Assembly: GCA_017962145.1 (NCBI GenBank)
Contig: JAGCVX010000028.1
Location: 30,118-94,117 of the forward strand
Length of the DNA: 64,000 bases
Reading direction: 5' to 3'
Origin: Clostridiales bacterium
Lineage (GTDB): Bacteria; Bacillota; Clostridia; Saccharofermentanales; Saccharofermentanaceae
Translations under genes and position numbers: made by a program
Shown here: piece after piece, positions 54,323-64,000 of the stretch
Layout: each line of letters begins with the position of its first letter
How positions within the stretch are numbered: the first letter of the stretch is position 1
The notes under the pieces: generated by a model
The model's database searches: none
Told to the model about the DNA's origin: nothing
The model's input: the letters and a program-made list of their open reading frames with translations, nothing else

Positions 54323-55001
54323 GAATATTTACTCAACACTAATGGGAAATACCACGATCTCGATCAGTGCATTTCTTCTGCCGATGATCTGCTCGTTGTT
54401 CCTCGGACTTGTGTTCGCACTGATCTACATGATCCGAAACCGCGCCAGCAAATCCTTCGTCGGAACACTGGCGATCCTGCCGGCGATCGTATGTGTCGTC
54501 ATCATGGCAGTAAATGGAAATATCGGAGCAGGCGTGGCGGTCGCAGGTGCATTTAGCCTCGTAAGATTCCGCTCGGCGCCGGGCACGGCAAGTGAGATCG
54601 CAGCGTTGTTCCTTGCGATGACGATGGGCCTTCTCTGCGGAATGGGATTTATCTTTTACGCCGCGATCTTTACGCTCCTCATCGGAGGCGCGATGTTCCT
54701 CTTTAATCTGGCAGGGCTTGGCGAAGAGAAGAATGAACTTCGAAGAAACCTTCGGATCACGATCCCCGAAAATCTCGACTACGCCGGTGCATTTGACGAC
54801 GTATTCGCAAGACATACGACGAATCACAGACTGCTGTCTTCGAAGACAGCCGGCATGGGTTCTGTATTTAAACTCAACTACGAGATCGACATGCGCTCCG
54901 GCTCTTCGGAAAAGGCACTGATCGACGACATCCGCTGCATCAACGGAAACCTGGAGATCCAGCTGTCCGCGGTGATGTCGAAAGAAACGGCGGAGTTATA
55001 A
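54315..55001 (+). CDS. DUF4956 membrane protein
   Basis: 228 aa. Four to five membrane helices in the first 140 residues with the family segment GVAVAGAFSLVRFRSAPGTASEIAA. A cytosolic C-terminal domain (150-228) follows. It overlaps the VTC gene by 8 bases. Usual companion of VTC-domain proteins; may move or anchor the product. Confidence 0.92.
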   Translation: MLKNIYSTLMGNTTISISAFLLPMICSLFLGLVFALIYMIRNRASKSFVGTLAILPAIVCVVIMAVNGNIGAGVAVAGAFSLVRFRSAPGTASEIAALFLAMTMGLLCGMGFIFYAAIFTLLIGGAMFLFNLAGLGEEKNELRRNLRITIPENLDYAGAFDDVFARHTTNHRLLSSKTAGMGSVFKLNYEIDMRSGSSEKALIDDIRCINGNLEIQLSAVMSKETAEL

Positions 55002-55034
55002 GCGGCTCCGGTCATATCGGAAAGGAGAATGAAA

Positions 55035-56288
55035 ATGGAAAACAGGAAATGGATGAAAGCATCGGTTCTGGCATTGACACTGGCACTCACTATGGGCGGT
55101 GCGGCGTGCCTGGCTTCAAAAAACGATGAAACAGAAACGAATACGAGCGGCGTGGCTGCAGGAAATACTGGCGTTTCGGAAAATGCAGGAAATGCTGGAA
55201 CAAACTCGGCATCTCCGGCAGCGGAAGATATGCAGCTTCCTATCACGGATAAGGATCTGAAGACGGAATACAGCGAAGCCGACAGCACGAAGATCGAACT
55301 TACTGAGAATATCGGAAAGATCAACATCACGGAAGCGGGCACCTATATCGTTTCGGGTTCCACGAATAACGGCATGATCATCGTCAATGTCGGAGAGGAA
55401 GAAGATGTGCAGCTCGTGCTTCGAGATGCGACGATCAACAGCGAGACATCGGCGGCGATCTACGTGATCTCCGCGGATGAGGTCTATGTAACACTTGAAG
55501 GAGAGAATCATCTTTCCAACGGCGGAAGTTTCGTCGCGATCGATACTAACGATATCGACAGTGTGATCTATTCCAAAGACGATCTGACGCTGAACGGAAG
55601 CGGCTCGCTCGAGGTGACCTCTACTGCCGGACACGCGATCGTCTGCAAGGACGATATGGTGATTACCGGAGGAAGTTATGTTTTGTCCGCACTCGAAGAC
55701 GGGATCAACACGAACGACTCTCTTGCGATCACGGACGGATCCTTTACGATCTCTTGCGGAGATGACGCGATCCATACAGACGGGATCCTTCAGATCGACG
55801 GCGGCACCTACGACATCGTAGCAGCGGAAGGCCTCGAGGGTACTTATATCACGATCAACGATGGTACGATCACGATCGCGGCCAGCGACGACGGCATCAA
55901 TGCTGCGCAGAAGGTCGAAGATTATACGGCGACCGTGATCTTCAACGGCGGCGACATCACTATCATGATGGGCGAAGGCGACACCGACGGCGTCGATTCG
56001 AACGGAAATATCTACATCAACGGCGGTACGATCCGCATCACCGGACAGTCCACTGTCGACTATGACGGTGTGGCAGAAAAGAACGGCGGAACGCTGATCA
56101 TCAACGGCGAAGAGACCGATACGATCCCGAACCAGTTCATGGGCGGACCCGGCGGTCAGGGTGACCCGCAAGGAGGCCCCGGCGGTCAGATGGGTGAGCC
56201 GCCGGAGGGTTTTGAAGATGGACAGTTCCCGGGTGAACCGCCGGAGGGTTTTGAGAACGGACAACCCGGAGGAAGACCGGGAAATTAA
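55035..56288 (+). CDS. Cthe_2159-like carbohydrate-binding lipoprotein
   Basis: 417 aa. Signal peptide with a late Cys (GGAACLASK), a Ser/Thr/Asn linker, then a right-handed beta-helix built of repeats such as GTYIVSGSTNNGMI, DGINTNDSLAITDGSF, CGDDAIHTDG, SDDGINAAQ and GDTDGVDSNGNIYINGG. It ends in a Gly/Pro-rich tail (about 370-417; GGPGGQMGEPPEGFEDG). Cthe_2159 binds acidic polysaccharides and cellulose. The ATG at 55035 is chosen because AAAGGAG is 7 bases upstream. Confidence 0.9.
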   Translation: MENRKWMKASVLALTLALTMGGAACLASKNDETETNTSGVAAGNTGVSENAGNAGTNSASPAAEDMQLPITDKDLKTEYSEADSTKIELTENIGKINITEAGTYIVSGSTNNGMIIVNVGEEEDVQLVLRDATINSETSAAIYVISADEVYVTLEGENHLSNGGSFVAIDTNDIDSVIYSKDDLTLNGSGSLEVTSTAGHAIVCKDDMVITGGSYVLSALEDGINTNDSLAITDGSFTISCGDDAIHTDGILQIDGGTYDIVAAEGLEGTYITINDGTITIAASDDGINAAQKVEDYTATVIFNGGDITIMMGEGDTDGVDSNGNIYINGGTIRITGQSTVDYDGVAEKNGGTLIINGEETDTIPNQFMGGPGGQGDPQGGPGGQMGEPPEGFEDGQFPGEPPEGFENGQPGGRPGN

Positions 56289-56335
56289 AAGCCGGCAACC
56301 AAGGACCCCCAAATCCTTGCCTCCAATACCACCGA

Positions 56336-56365
56336 AAAAGGCTGCCTCTTGCCGGGCAGCCTTTT
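56336..56365. terminator. Bidirectional terminator
   Basis: AAAAGGCTGCC (56336-56346) pairs with GGCAGCCTTTT (56355-56365) between convergent genes. Confidence 0.9.
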
Positions 56366-56393
56366 CAATTTCTTGTTTGGATCGGAAGACGGA

Positions 56394-57374
56394 TCAGCTT
56401 TCGGAATCCGAATCTTTTTTGTCTTTATCGAAGGTTCTTTCACTGATGATATATCTCGGACGGTGCTTGGTCTCAAGATAGATCTTGCCGATGTATTCGC
56501 CGATGACACCGAGGCAGATGAGCTGGACACCGCTGAAGAATCCGATGGCGGTTACCGTACTGGCCCAGCCTGGAACGGTGGTGCCCATGAAATATCCGAT
56601 GATGATATAGATGATAAAAAGAAAACAAAGAACCGAGACAAGCAGTCCAAAACAGGTGATGATATGAATCGGCCTGGTTGATAGACTGGTGATGCCGTCA
56701 AAGGCAAGATGCATACTTTTGGAAAACGGATAGTGTGTCTTTCCGGCGAGTCGTTCGTGACGCTCGTAATACACGGAAGTGCTTTTGAAGCCGACAAGAG
56801 GGAACATGCCGCGAAGGAAAAGATTCACTTCTTCGAAATGACTGAATTCTTTCAGAACACGCGAAGAGACCAGGCGGTAATCTGCATGGTTATAAACCAC
56901 TTCAACACCCATGCCTTTCAGCATTTTATAGTAGGATTCCGCGGTGAAACGCTTCATGAAAGCATCGGTATCACGCTTGCTTCTGACACCGTAAACGATT
57001 TCGCTGCCATCCCGATACTGCTTGACCATCTCTGTCATAACAGTGATGTCGTCCTGGCCGTCACAGTCGATGGAGATGGTGATATCACAAAGATCCTTTG
57101 CTTCCATCAGACCGCCGAGGAGCGCATTCTGATGACCACGGTTTCGGCTGAGACTGATGCCGTGATAGGCTTCATTCTCTTTGGAGAGAGATTCGATAAT
57201 GCTCCAGGTTTCATCTTTACTTCCGTCATTGACGAACAGGATCTTACTGGAAGAAGAGACCAGACCGTCGGAGATCATGGTCTGAAGCTGGTTTAAGAAC
57301 ATGGGGGCGGTGACCGGGAGCACCTGCGCTTCGTTATAACAGGGGATAATTATGTATAATACCGGATCTTTCAT
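56394..57374 (-). CDS. Family 2 glycosyltransferase (GtrB/DPM1 type)
   Basis: 326 aa. N-terminal catalytic domain with YIIIPCYNEAQVLP, VNDGSKDET, ISLSRNRGHQNALLGGL, SIDCDGQDD (DxD-like) and ADYRLVSSRVL. Two membrane helices near the C-terminus (about 235-300). It probably transfers a sugar to undecaprenyl phosphate for use outside the cell. Ser/Asp/Lys tail. Monocistronic. Confidence 0.92.
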   Translation of the reverse strand: MKDPVLYIIIPCYNEAQVLPVTAPMFLNQLQTMISDGLVSSSSKILFVNDGSKDETWSIIESLSKENEAYHGISLSRNRGHQNALLGGLMEAKDLCDITISIDCDGQDDITVMTEMVKQYRDGSEIVYGVRSKRDTDAFMKRFTAESYYKMLKGMGVEVVYNHADYRLVSSRVLKEFSHFEEVNLFLRGMFPLVGFKSTSVYYERHERLAGKTHYPFSKSMHLAFDGITSLSTRPIHIITCFGLLVSVLCFLFIIYIIIGYFMGTTVPGWASTVTAIGFFSGVQLICLGVIGEYIGKIYLETKHRPRYIISERTFDKDKKDSDSES

Positions 57375-57526
57375 GCCGAACCTCCAAGAATGTCCGCAGA
57401 AGACATGATTTCAATCGTGTCACTTCTTTGGTCAATACCTATGCTATTATATTAGTTGTCATGAATAAAAACAATTGAAATGACGTGATTGGAAAGAGAA
57501 ATGCCAAAAGCAGGAGGTTTTGGGAA

Positions 57527-58516
57527 ATGAAAAAAGGAATCATTATTGCATTCGCTGCGGTCGCAACTCTTGCGGTCATGACAGCATGTGGTAACAAAGA
57601 AACACCGACTACGACTACGGCAGCTATGACATCGGCTGCGACTACGACGGAAAGCAGTGCGGAAACAACGACGGAAGCGACAACGGCAGAACCGACGGCG
57701 GTTCCGAGAAAGATCCAGCCGACACCGACTCCGACGCCGATCCCGGGTCTTACCGAGAAGAATACAACGTGCGATACCGAACTGGATCTGCAGGAGTGTT
57801 ATAATGACAAATACGATTCTGACGGAAACCTGGTCTTTAGCCGTTACTGGTGGTCAGGCGACTCGGATCAGGGCCAGGAAGAGACTTTTGAGTACAAGGA
57901 TGGTCTCTGTATCCGCTCAGAAGGTAAAAGAAACGGCCGTGATGAGACTGAGTGGGTGACGGATTATACCTACGATGATGCCGGAAGACTTCTTACCAAG
58001 ACCGTTCATGAGTATATGCTCGCAGATAACGGTATGGGCGGAAAAGACAAGCTTGAGATGGAGACCGTGACCACGTATACCTACGATGACGACGGCTTTA
58101 TCCTCGACGAACTCGAAAGCACCAAGGTGATCGCAGGCGATCCCTGGTATCAGGACAGCCACATCGTTTATGAGTATGATGCGGACGGATATCTTCTTTC
58201 GAAAAAGACATACATTATCTCCAAGGGTCAGGACGAGCTCCAGGAGTCGATCGACTATACCTGCAATGAAGATGGCAGCATCGCGACAGAAGACATCTTC
58301 TACTACTGGCACGACACGACATACCACAGACAGAGAATGTATGATTACAATGACGACGGAAGCATCAACTGGATCATGTATATGCAGAACGTGGAAGATC
58401 CGGAGAGCGCATGCTCCAAGTATTATACATATGATGACAAGGGACTTCTGACGCAGATCGAGACGATCTATCTTGATGGAAGTGCTTACCTCACGGTTTA
58501 CGAGTATACGTTCTGA
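57527..58516 (+). CDS. Lipoprotein with Thr-rich stalk and YD-type repeats
   Basis: 329 aa. Lipobox VMTAC; a long Thr/Ala/Pro stalk (about 25-75) lifts it from the membrane. The C-terminal 220 residues hold YD-like repeats (YTYDDAGRLLTKTVHEY, YTYDDDGFILDELEST, YEYDADGYLLSKKTY, YNDDGSINWIMY), as in RHS/wall-associated proteins but few in number. No toxin end. AGGAGG 9 bases before the ATG at 57527. Confidence 0.85.
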   Translation: MKKGIIIAFAAVATLAVMTACGNKETPTTTTAAMTSAATTTESSAETTTEATTAEPTAVPRKIQPTPTPTPIPGLTEKNTTCDTELDLQECYNDKYDSDGNLVFSRYWWSGDSDQGQEETFEYKDGLCIRSEGKRNGRDETEWVTDYTYDDAGRLLTKTVHEYMLADNGMGGKDKLEMETVTTYTYDDDGFILDELESTKVIAGDPWYQDSHIVYEYDADGYLLSKKTYIISKGQDELQESIDYTCNEDGSIATEDIFYYWHDTTYHRQRMYDYNDDGSINWIMYMQNVEDPESACSKYYTYDDKGLLTQIETIYLDGSAYLTVYEYTF

Positions 58517-58586
58517 TGTAGAAGTGCCAGTGCATTTCTGGTAGAATAGTCACATAAGGATTCTGGAAAAAGAGGGAGGTGCGGCA

Positions 58587-59432
58587 ATGAAGAATGAGAT
58601 TATCGGTTTCCATAGAGAGTATGAAGAAAACGGCTGTTTCTGTAACTGGTATCCGGCTGAGTTCGATTATGCGGGGAAACATTATCTGCATTCTGAGCAG
58701 TTCATGATGTATCAGAAGGTCATGATGTTCGGCCAGAAAGAACTGGGCGACGAGATCATGCGCACCGCCGACCCGGAACAGTGTAAGATCCTGGGAAGAG
58801 AATTCTTCGATGGATTTGACGCGGCCCTCTGGAAAAGAACCCGTTTTATTGCAGTAAAGCGCGGTATCCGTGCCAAGTTCGCGCAGAATCCGCAGATGCT
58901 CGAGACGCTTCTTGCGACCGGCAATGCGATCCTGGCGGAGTGCTCTCCGAGAGACAAGGACTGGGGTATCCTCCTTTCTACGTCGGATCCGGAGGTGCAG
59001 GATATCACGAAGTGGAGAGGCGAGAATCTTCTGGGACAGGTCCTGATGGAAGTGCGTGAAGAACTTCGTGAGGAGCTTCGCATCACGGACAACGGAGAAG
59101 TCCTTCCTTATGAAGATGCTTCGGACAAGGAACCGATCCCGGAGTGGGAACTGACCGCAGGGGAACTTCTGCGCATCCCGCAGTACACGAAGACGGTCCT
59201 GGCTTACAGCGACACGATCGGATGTGTAGCCGGTTCACAAGAAAGCAAAGAATCGTTCCTGTTTTCACGTTCGCTGGCGGACTGGGAAGCCCTGATCAAG
59301 GGAGGAACGGCTTCTGCCCATGGCCTTCCGGCAGCAGGCTTTATGGAGCTCAAGCAGGATGTGTATGACATCGCACGCCGTCTCGATAACTATACGGACG
59401 GGGAAGAGGACTACGAGGACGACGATGAATAA
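58587..59432 (+). CDS. NADAR-domain protein with C-terminal extension
   Basis: 281 aa. Residues 1-155 are a NADAR (YbiA-like) domain: NGCFCNWYPAEFDYAGKHYLHSEQFMMYQK, FDAALWKRTRFIAVKRGIRAKFAQNP and WGILLSTSDPEV...WRGENLLGQVLMEVR. It is thought to act on ADP-ribose or riboflavin-pathway N-glycosides. An extension of about 120 residues (AYSDTIGCVAGSQESKESF...DWEALIKGG) ends in an acidic tail and is not part of the standard domain. GGGAGGTGCGGCA precedes the ATG. Confidence 0.88.
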   Translation: MKNEIIGFHREYEENGCFCNWYPAEFDYAGKHYLHSEQFMMYQKVMMFGQKELGDEIMRTADPEQCKILGREFFDGFDAALWKRTRFIAVKRGIRAKFAQNPQMLETLLATGNAILAECSPRDKDWGILLSTSDPEVQDITKWRGENLLGQVLMEVREELREELRITDNGEVLPYEDASDKEPIPEWELTAGELLRIPQYTKTVLAYSDTIGCVAGSQESKESFLFSRSLADWEALIKGGTASAHGLPAAGFMELKQDVYDIARRLDNYTDGEEDYEDDDE

Positions 59433-59474
59433 GTACTGAAAAAGTGCATTTTCAGATGAAAAAAACGAAAATTG

Positions 59475-59512
59475 ACTGCGCTTCGGGAAAGCTCCCCGGG
59501 GCGCAGTTTTTG
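59475..59512 (+). terminator. Terminator after the NADAR gene
   Basis: ACTGCGC (59475-59481) pairs with GCGCAGT (59501-59507), with an inner GGGGA/TCCCC type pairing, then T5. Confidence 0.85.
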
Positions 59513-59665
59513 TATGGGCGTCAGAGCATTTTCAGGAAAATGAAAATTTTTCCAAGAATTTTTGATTTACTATTGCATCAAAATGAAAAAAGAGTGTTAA
59601 GATGAAAATATAGGGACAAGTTATCACGATGCTTTCACTGAATTTAGGGACTGTAGGAGGGTGTC

Positions 59666-59893
59666 ATGAAGAAAAGATTGAGAAATGCTCTGGCGTGTTT
59701 TTTAGTTTCATTTTTCGCTTACTTTCGGTATCTTTTGGTGGCTGCCGCCGTTCTGATCATCGGAAGTTTTTTATTTCACCCGCTTCTTTACGCCGGCATC
59801 CTCGCTCTCGTGATCGATTTCATCCTCTCCGTGTCCATGACTTTGGAAGTCGCGATCGTCTTCCAGACCACTAACGAAGAATTCACTTTCTAA
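59666..59893 (+). CDS. Small membrane protein, 75 aa
   Basis: Two membrane helices: about 20-40 (YFRYLLVAAAVLIIGSFLF) and 45-65 (YAGILALVIDFILSVSMTL). Lys/Arg start. No family recognised. GGAGGG lies 4 bases before the ATG, slightly close. Stands alone between terminators. Confidence 0.7.
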   Translation: MKKRLRNALACFLVSFFAYFRYLLVAAAVLIIGSFLFHPLLYAGILALVIDFILSVSMTLEVAIVFQTTNEEFTF

Positions 59894-59912
59894 ACCAGAA
59901 ATAATAACCGTC

Positions 59913-59947
59913 AAAAAAGGAACCCGCTTTTCGCGAGTTCCTTTTTT
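59913..59947. terminator. Bidirectional terminator
   Basis: AAAAAAGGAACCCGC (59913-59927) pairs with GCGAGTTCCTTTTTT (59933-59947) with one mismatch. Confidence 0.88.
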
Positions 59948-59973
59948 ATTGGAAGAATTTTGATCGATCGAGA

Positions 59974-61155
59974 TCAGACGGATCTTTCAACCGGTGTGCT
60001 GCCTTCGCCCGGTGTGTAGATGACGCCGTTCATGTAGCCGGTCGCATAGCGGTCCAGACGCTCGTCGAGTTCCGGATGTTCCGCGCCGCTGAAGAGATCC
60101 TTGAGGAAGTCATCGCTGTAATCGCCATCGAGAATGATGTAAAGCTCGATATCCTCTTCGTACTTGTTACCCTCGGAGGTCTCTCTATCCTCGTGACCCA
60201 GAACGATGATGTAGTATGCGCTGAGGGTGCCCATGCTGTTCGAGAGTCTGCAGAGGGCCGGATAACCTGCGATCGTGCACGGTCTGTAAGAATCGTCATC
60301 CTGACGTGAGTTATACAGCGTTCCGCCGTAACCGCCGCGGCACAGGATGTCTACGTGATCGTTCTCTGTGCTGTCGAAGTCTACCTTGAAGTACGGATAT
60401 CCGCTGTCGCCTTCGTCAATGTAGATGTAAGGTGTGCGCTCGAGACCATCGATCGTCATGCTCGGTGCGATCTTGGCATAGTCGCAGGTGGTAACAAAGT
60501 TGCCGTCCTCGTCGAGGAATTCATCGGTACCTAAAGAAGTGATGCGCATGGTCTTGGCAACGGTCAGGACTGCCTCGTCAAAGAGTGCGGCGTCGGCTCT
60601 TTCGGACCAGTTGGTGCAGGTGATCGATACGATGTACTTTCCGTTGTAGCATTCTCCGCCGTAGAACGTCAGATAATTGAGCGATGCGTCGTATGCGTTC
60701 AGGTATGCCGGATATGTTGAATCTACGACTTCGTAGTCACCGACCTTGTGTTCCCAGTCGTCGTCATCGAGGTTGGCACAGTATGCGCTGTACTCGAAAC
60801 CGAGGATGTATCCGTCGTTGTCTTTGTCTTCGTAGCAGGTGTACTTATCGTCATATGTCTGCTCGACAGTGCCGGCAGAAGGAACGCAGAAATTGATCTG
60901 TACGCCGTACTTTTCATTTACGAAAGAGACTTCTTCATAACCGTCCGGGATCTGCGGCGCGGTCTCGACTGTTGTCTCTTCAGTAGACTCGGTCGTCGTT
61001 GTTTCTTCGTCGTCAGAACTCTCGACAGCTTCGGTCTCTTTGTCGTCTTTCTTTTTCTTACTGTCCTTTGTCTCCTCCTTGCTTCCACAAGCGGCAAAAC
61101 CGGAGATCATGCCGAGTGAAAGAAGAACAGCAAGAATCTTCTTTGCATTTTTCAT
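59974..61155 (-). CDS. Lipoprotein of unknown role
   Basis: 393 aa. Lipobox ISGFAAC, a Lys/Asp/Glu/Thr-rich linker (about 25-65), then two similar alpha/beta regions (YEEVSFVNEKYGVQINFCVP...CTNWSERADAALFDEAVLTVAKTM and YIYIDEGDSGYPYFKVDF...LGHEDRETSEGNKYEEDIELYIIL). They may be two copies of a PsbP/YoaJ-like domain; this is a weak guess. The ATG at 61155 starts the signal peptide; the upstream open frame is not used. Confidence 0.75.
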   Translation of the reverse strand: MKNAKKILAVLLSLGMISGFAACGSKEETKDSKKKKDDKETEAVESSDDEETTTTESTEETTVETAPQIPDGYEEVSFVNEKYGVQINFCVPSAGTVEQTYDDKYTCYEDKDNDGYILGFEYSAYCANLDDDDWEHKVGDYEVVDSTYPAYLNAYDASLNYLTFYGGECYNGKYIVSITCTNWSERADAALFDEAVLTVAKTMRITSLGTDEFLDEDGNFVTTCDYAKIAPSMTIDGLERTPYIYIDEGDSGYPYFKVDFDSTENDHVDILCRGGYGGTLYNSRQDDDSYRPCTIAGYPALCRLSNSMGTLSAYYIIVLGHEDRETSEGNKYEEDIELYIILDGDYSDDFLKDLFSGAEHPELDERLDRYATGYMNGVIYTPGEGSTPVERSV

Positions 61156-61301
61156 ACTTATTCCCCCGAATAAATCGATTAGTGTATGAGAAAAAGAGTG
61201 CCGAACGCACAACCCATTTCCCACCAAAAAATATTATAGTCCTCATTAGGCTTCCGGGAGATGAAAGAGAAGATGTGCAAATCCCACAAAAAACACGAAA
61301 A

Positions 61302-61339
61302 CAAAAAGAAATCCCGCTCCGAAGTTTTCGAAGCGGGAT
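61302..61339 (-). terminator. Terminator of gdhA
   Basis: On the minus strand ATCCCGCT (61339-61332) pairs with AGCGGGAT (61318-61311), followed by TTCTTTTTG. Confidence 0.88.
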
Positions 61340-61372
61340 CGAACTTTTTAATCTGATAACGCGTATCGAGTA

Positions 61373-62749
<1,377 letters not shown>

Positions 62750-62833
62750 TCAATTTGCCTGATTCACCCGGCTCCGACACGCTTTTCTTCAGAAAATGCA
62801 CGAGTCGGTCGGACTTCTGGCTCAACATTTGTC

Positions 62834-62861
62834 ATTATACAACCTGCATTTCGATTTGCAA
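62834..62861 (-). promoter_or_regulatory. gdhA promoter; rest of the 460-base gap
   Basis: Minus strand TTGCAA (62861-62856), 16 bases, TATAAT (62839-62834). The remaining gap (to 63181) holds no gene. An 11-base direct repeat GTTGCAAAAAA lies at 62900-62910 and 63057-63067, and A/T-rich DNA before the next gene probably holds its promoter. Confidence 0.7.
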
Positions 62862-63181
62862 ATAGGAATATGCAGATTTTTGCAAGAAGAATAAAAAACG
62901 TTGCAAAAAATGAAAGATTTTTCCAATGCGTGGATTTGCGCGGATGTTTGGGTAGATAAATCATGAACGGCGCAAGGCAACGATGTTTGATGGAGTTAGA
63001 AGAGGTGAACGACTCCCCGGAAAGTCATTTTATTTTTGAAATTCTGAAGCGGCGATGTTGCAAAAAACGGAACGTTTCTTCGCCAGAGTGTTCTTTTTCG
63101 ATAAGACGGTGCCGGAGAAATCTGTAACGTTTTTCCTTCTTAGGGTGTTATATAGTTAAGATATAGATGTGAGGTATGCCT

Positions 63182-64000
63182 ATGAAAGCACCGGATCAGA
63201 AGAAAAAAGACTATTCCCCGATCCCGAAGAAAACTGCGCACATCGCGCTGGTAGTTTTCTTTGGTATCGCATTTCTGATCTCGAACTTCATCTTCCTATG
63301 GCCGGAGATCGACCGATGCCTGCCGCATGCAATCCCTGTACTGACTTCGATGAAAAACCTTTCCGATGACACGTTTCAGATTTCCTTTGCCTATTTTGAT
63401 GGAGAATCCGGAGCGAAGTGGGATTCGGTAAATGCACAGCAAGGAGAAGATACGGCAAGAAAACTGATCCGTGGTCTTTCCAAAAACAAAGGAAGGAAGA
63501 TCGATATGGAAAACTTGTCTTCGGACAAGATCACGTATCCGGTATATGCTTTGTGTTTTCGTTCCGTAGATGAAAAAGCGATCTCCGTGGTCTGGACGAA
63601 CGGATATCTGATCGTAGATGAGGAGACGATCTACGCATGCGAGATTAACTTCACCGGCTTTGTCGAAGCCTGTGATACGGTATTTCCCGCCATAAAACTG
63701 GAAAGCATCCGAGGGGAGACTCTTTTTCGGAAACTGGCATCTACGGGTGGATTCGGCATCCCGTGGGACACGCGTTTTCTGAAGCCGGTCGAACTTACTG
63801 AAGATGTGTTTACGGATATTCCGGCTGAAGTGCGAAACTCCGACATGCTTGAAAATGATTTCAGTGTTCTGATCAAAAACGATCGGGATGAGCAGATCCT
63901 GTACTCTGACCTTGCGTATCTGCAGGTCTGTATAGATGGAGTCTGGTACGAGGTACCACAGCATCCGGAACTGGGGACAGGGCATTTCTCGGAAAGGCCT
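63182..64000 (+). CDS. Membrane-anchored extracytoplasmic protein, 3' end outside the window
   Basis: The frame opens at ATG 63182 and runs without a stop to the end (273 codons). A Lys-rich start is followed by one membrane helix (about 20-42; ALVVFFGIAFLISNFIFLW). The outer part contains DTFQISFAYFDGESGAKWDS, AISVVWTNGYLIVDEETIYACE and VCIDGVWYEVPQHPELGTG. The last segment is like the final strand of Ig-like domains in Firmicutes lipoproteins. No ribosome site is obvious (GATGTGAGGTATGCCT). Family unknown. Confidence 0.75.
   Translation, partial: MKAPDQKKKDYSPIPKKTAHIALVVFFGIAFLISNFIFLWPEIDRCLPHAIPVLTSMKNLSDDTFQISFAYFDGESGAKWDSVNAQQGEDTARKLIRGLSKNKGRKIDMENLSSDKITYPVYALCFRSVDEKAISVVWTNGYLIVDEETIYACEINFTGFVEACDTVFPAIKLESIRGETLFRKLASTGGFGIPWDTRFLKPVELTEDVFTDIPAEVRNSDMLENDFSVLIKNDRDEQILYSDLAYLQVCIDGVWYEVPQHPELGTGHFSERP

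Noticed and set aside
63296..63985. 229-codon minus-strand frame near the window end
   Set aside because: The plus-strand frame from 63182 has a membrane helix and stays open to the end; the minus frame has no start signal.

Overview
The window (about 50% G+C) reads as a chromosome segment of a Gram-positive anaerobe of the class Clostridia. The signs are a T-box leader, strong AGGAGG ribosome binding sites, a biotin-dependent sodium-pumping decarboxylase, desulfoferrodoxin, NADP-type glutamate dehydrogenase, many lipoproteins and LytTR/DUF3021, NatAB-like and BmrCD-like ABC systems. A gut or rumen relative of Oscillospiraceae/Saccharofermentans is a guess from gene content. No rRNA, CRISPR array or insertion sequence was seen.

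Layout. 1-6.7 kb: end of mgtE, an Asn T-box driving asnS-asnA, a two-component system and an orphan protein. 6.7-9.9 kb: an A/T-richer accessory island on the minus strand, with an HTH-ImmA/IrrE protease and PIN protein pair, then a DUF4417 gene overlapped by a small cargo gene and an acidic small gene. 10-20 kb: secreted esterase, G1P-dehydrogenase/HAD pair, NatAB-like ABC exporter, desulfoferrodoxin, a lipoprotein that looks frameshifted, a lipoprotein serpin and an XRE-DUF5680 regulator. 20.1-23.3 kb: a second accessory island with the same order, DUF4417, then an HNH-type nuclease, then an acidic small protein, plus a divergent 442-aa protein of unknown role. 23.3-27 kb: two Nudix hydrolases, a 2H phosphoesterase, a MerR-methyltransferase fusion, tRNA-Arg(CCG) and dtd. 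27-35.3 kb: DUF1846 protein behind a leader terminator, small membrane proteins, a HAD phosphatase, a GGDEF-EAL protein and an unusual TIM-barrel/acyl-CoA ligase fusion. 35.4-42.8 kb: an ABC-2 exporter with LytTR/DUF3021, an AraC regulator, a DUF6472 protein and a heterodimeric ABC exporter. 43-46.4 kb: oxaloacetate decarboxylase operon. 46.5-51.4 kb: two tandem paralogous solute-binding lipoproteins. 51.4-56.3 kb: divergent two-component system and a VTC/DUF4956/Cthe_2159-like operon. 56.4-64 kb: glycosyltransferase, YD-type lipoprotein, NADAR protein, lipoprotein, gdhA and a truncated membrane-anchored protein.

The most unusual content is the pair of DUF4417-cargo-acidic protein cassettes about 13 kb apart on the same strand. 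The first gene is conserved and the second and third differ, as in toxin-immunity modules. Other items worth testing are two candidate small RNAs (8254-8334 plus strand; 38010-38105 minus strand), a hairpin that buries the ribosome binding site of an ABC operon (35408-35450), and the TIM-barrel/CoA-ligase fusion.

All family names come from motif recognition by eye. No database search was run.
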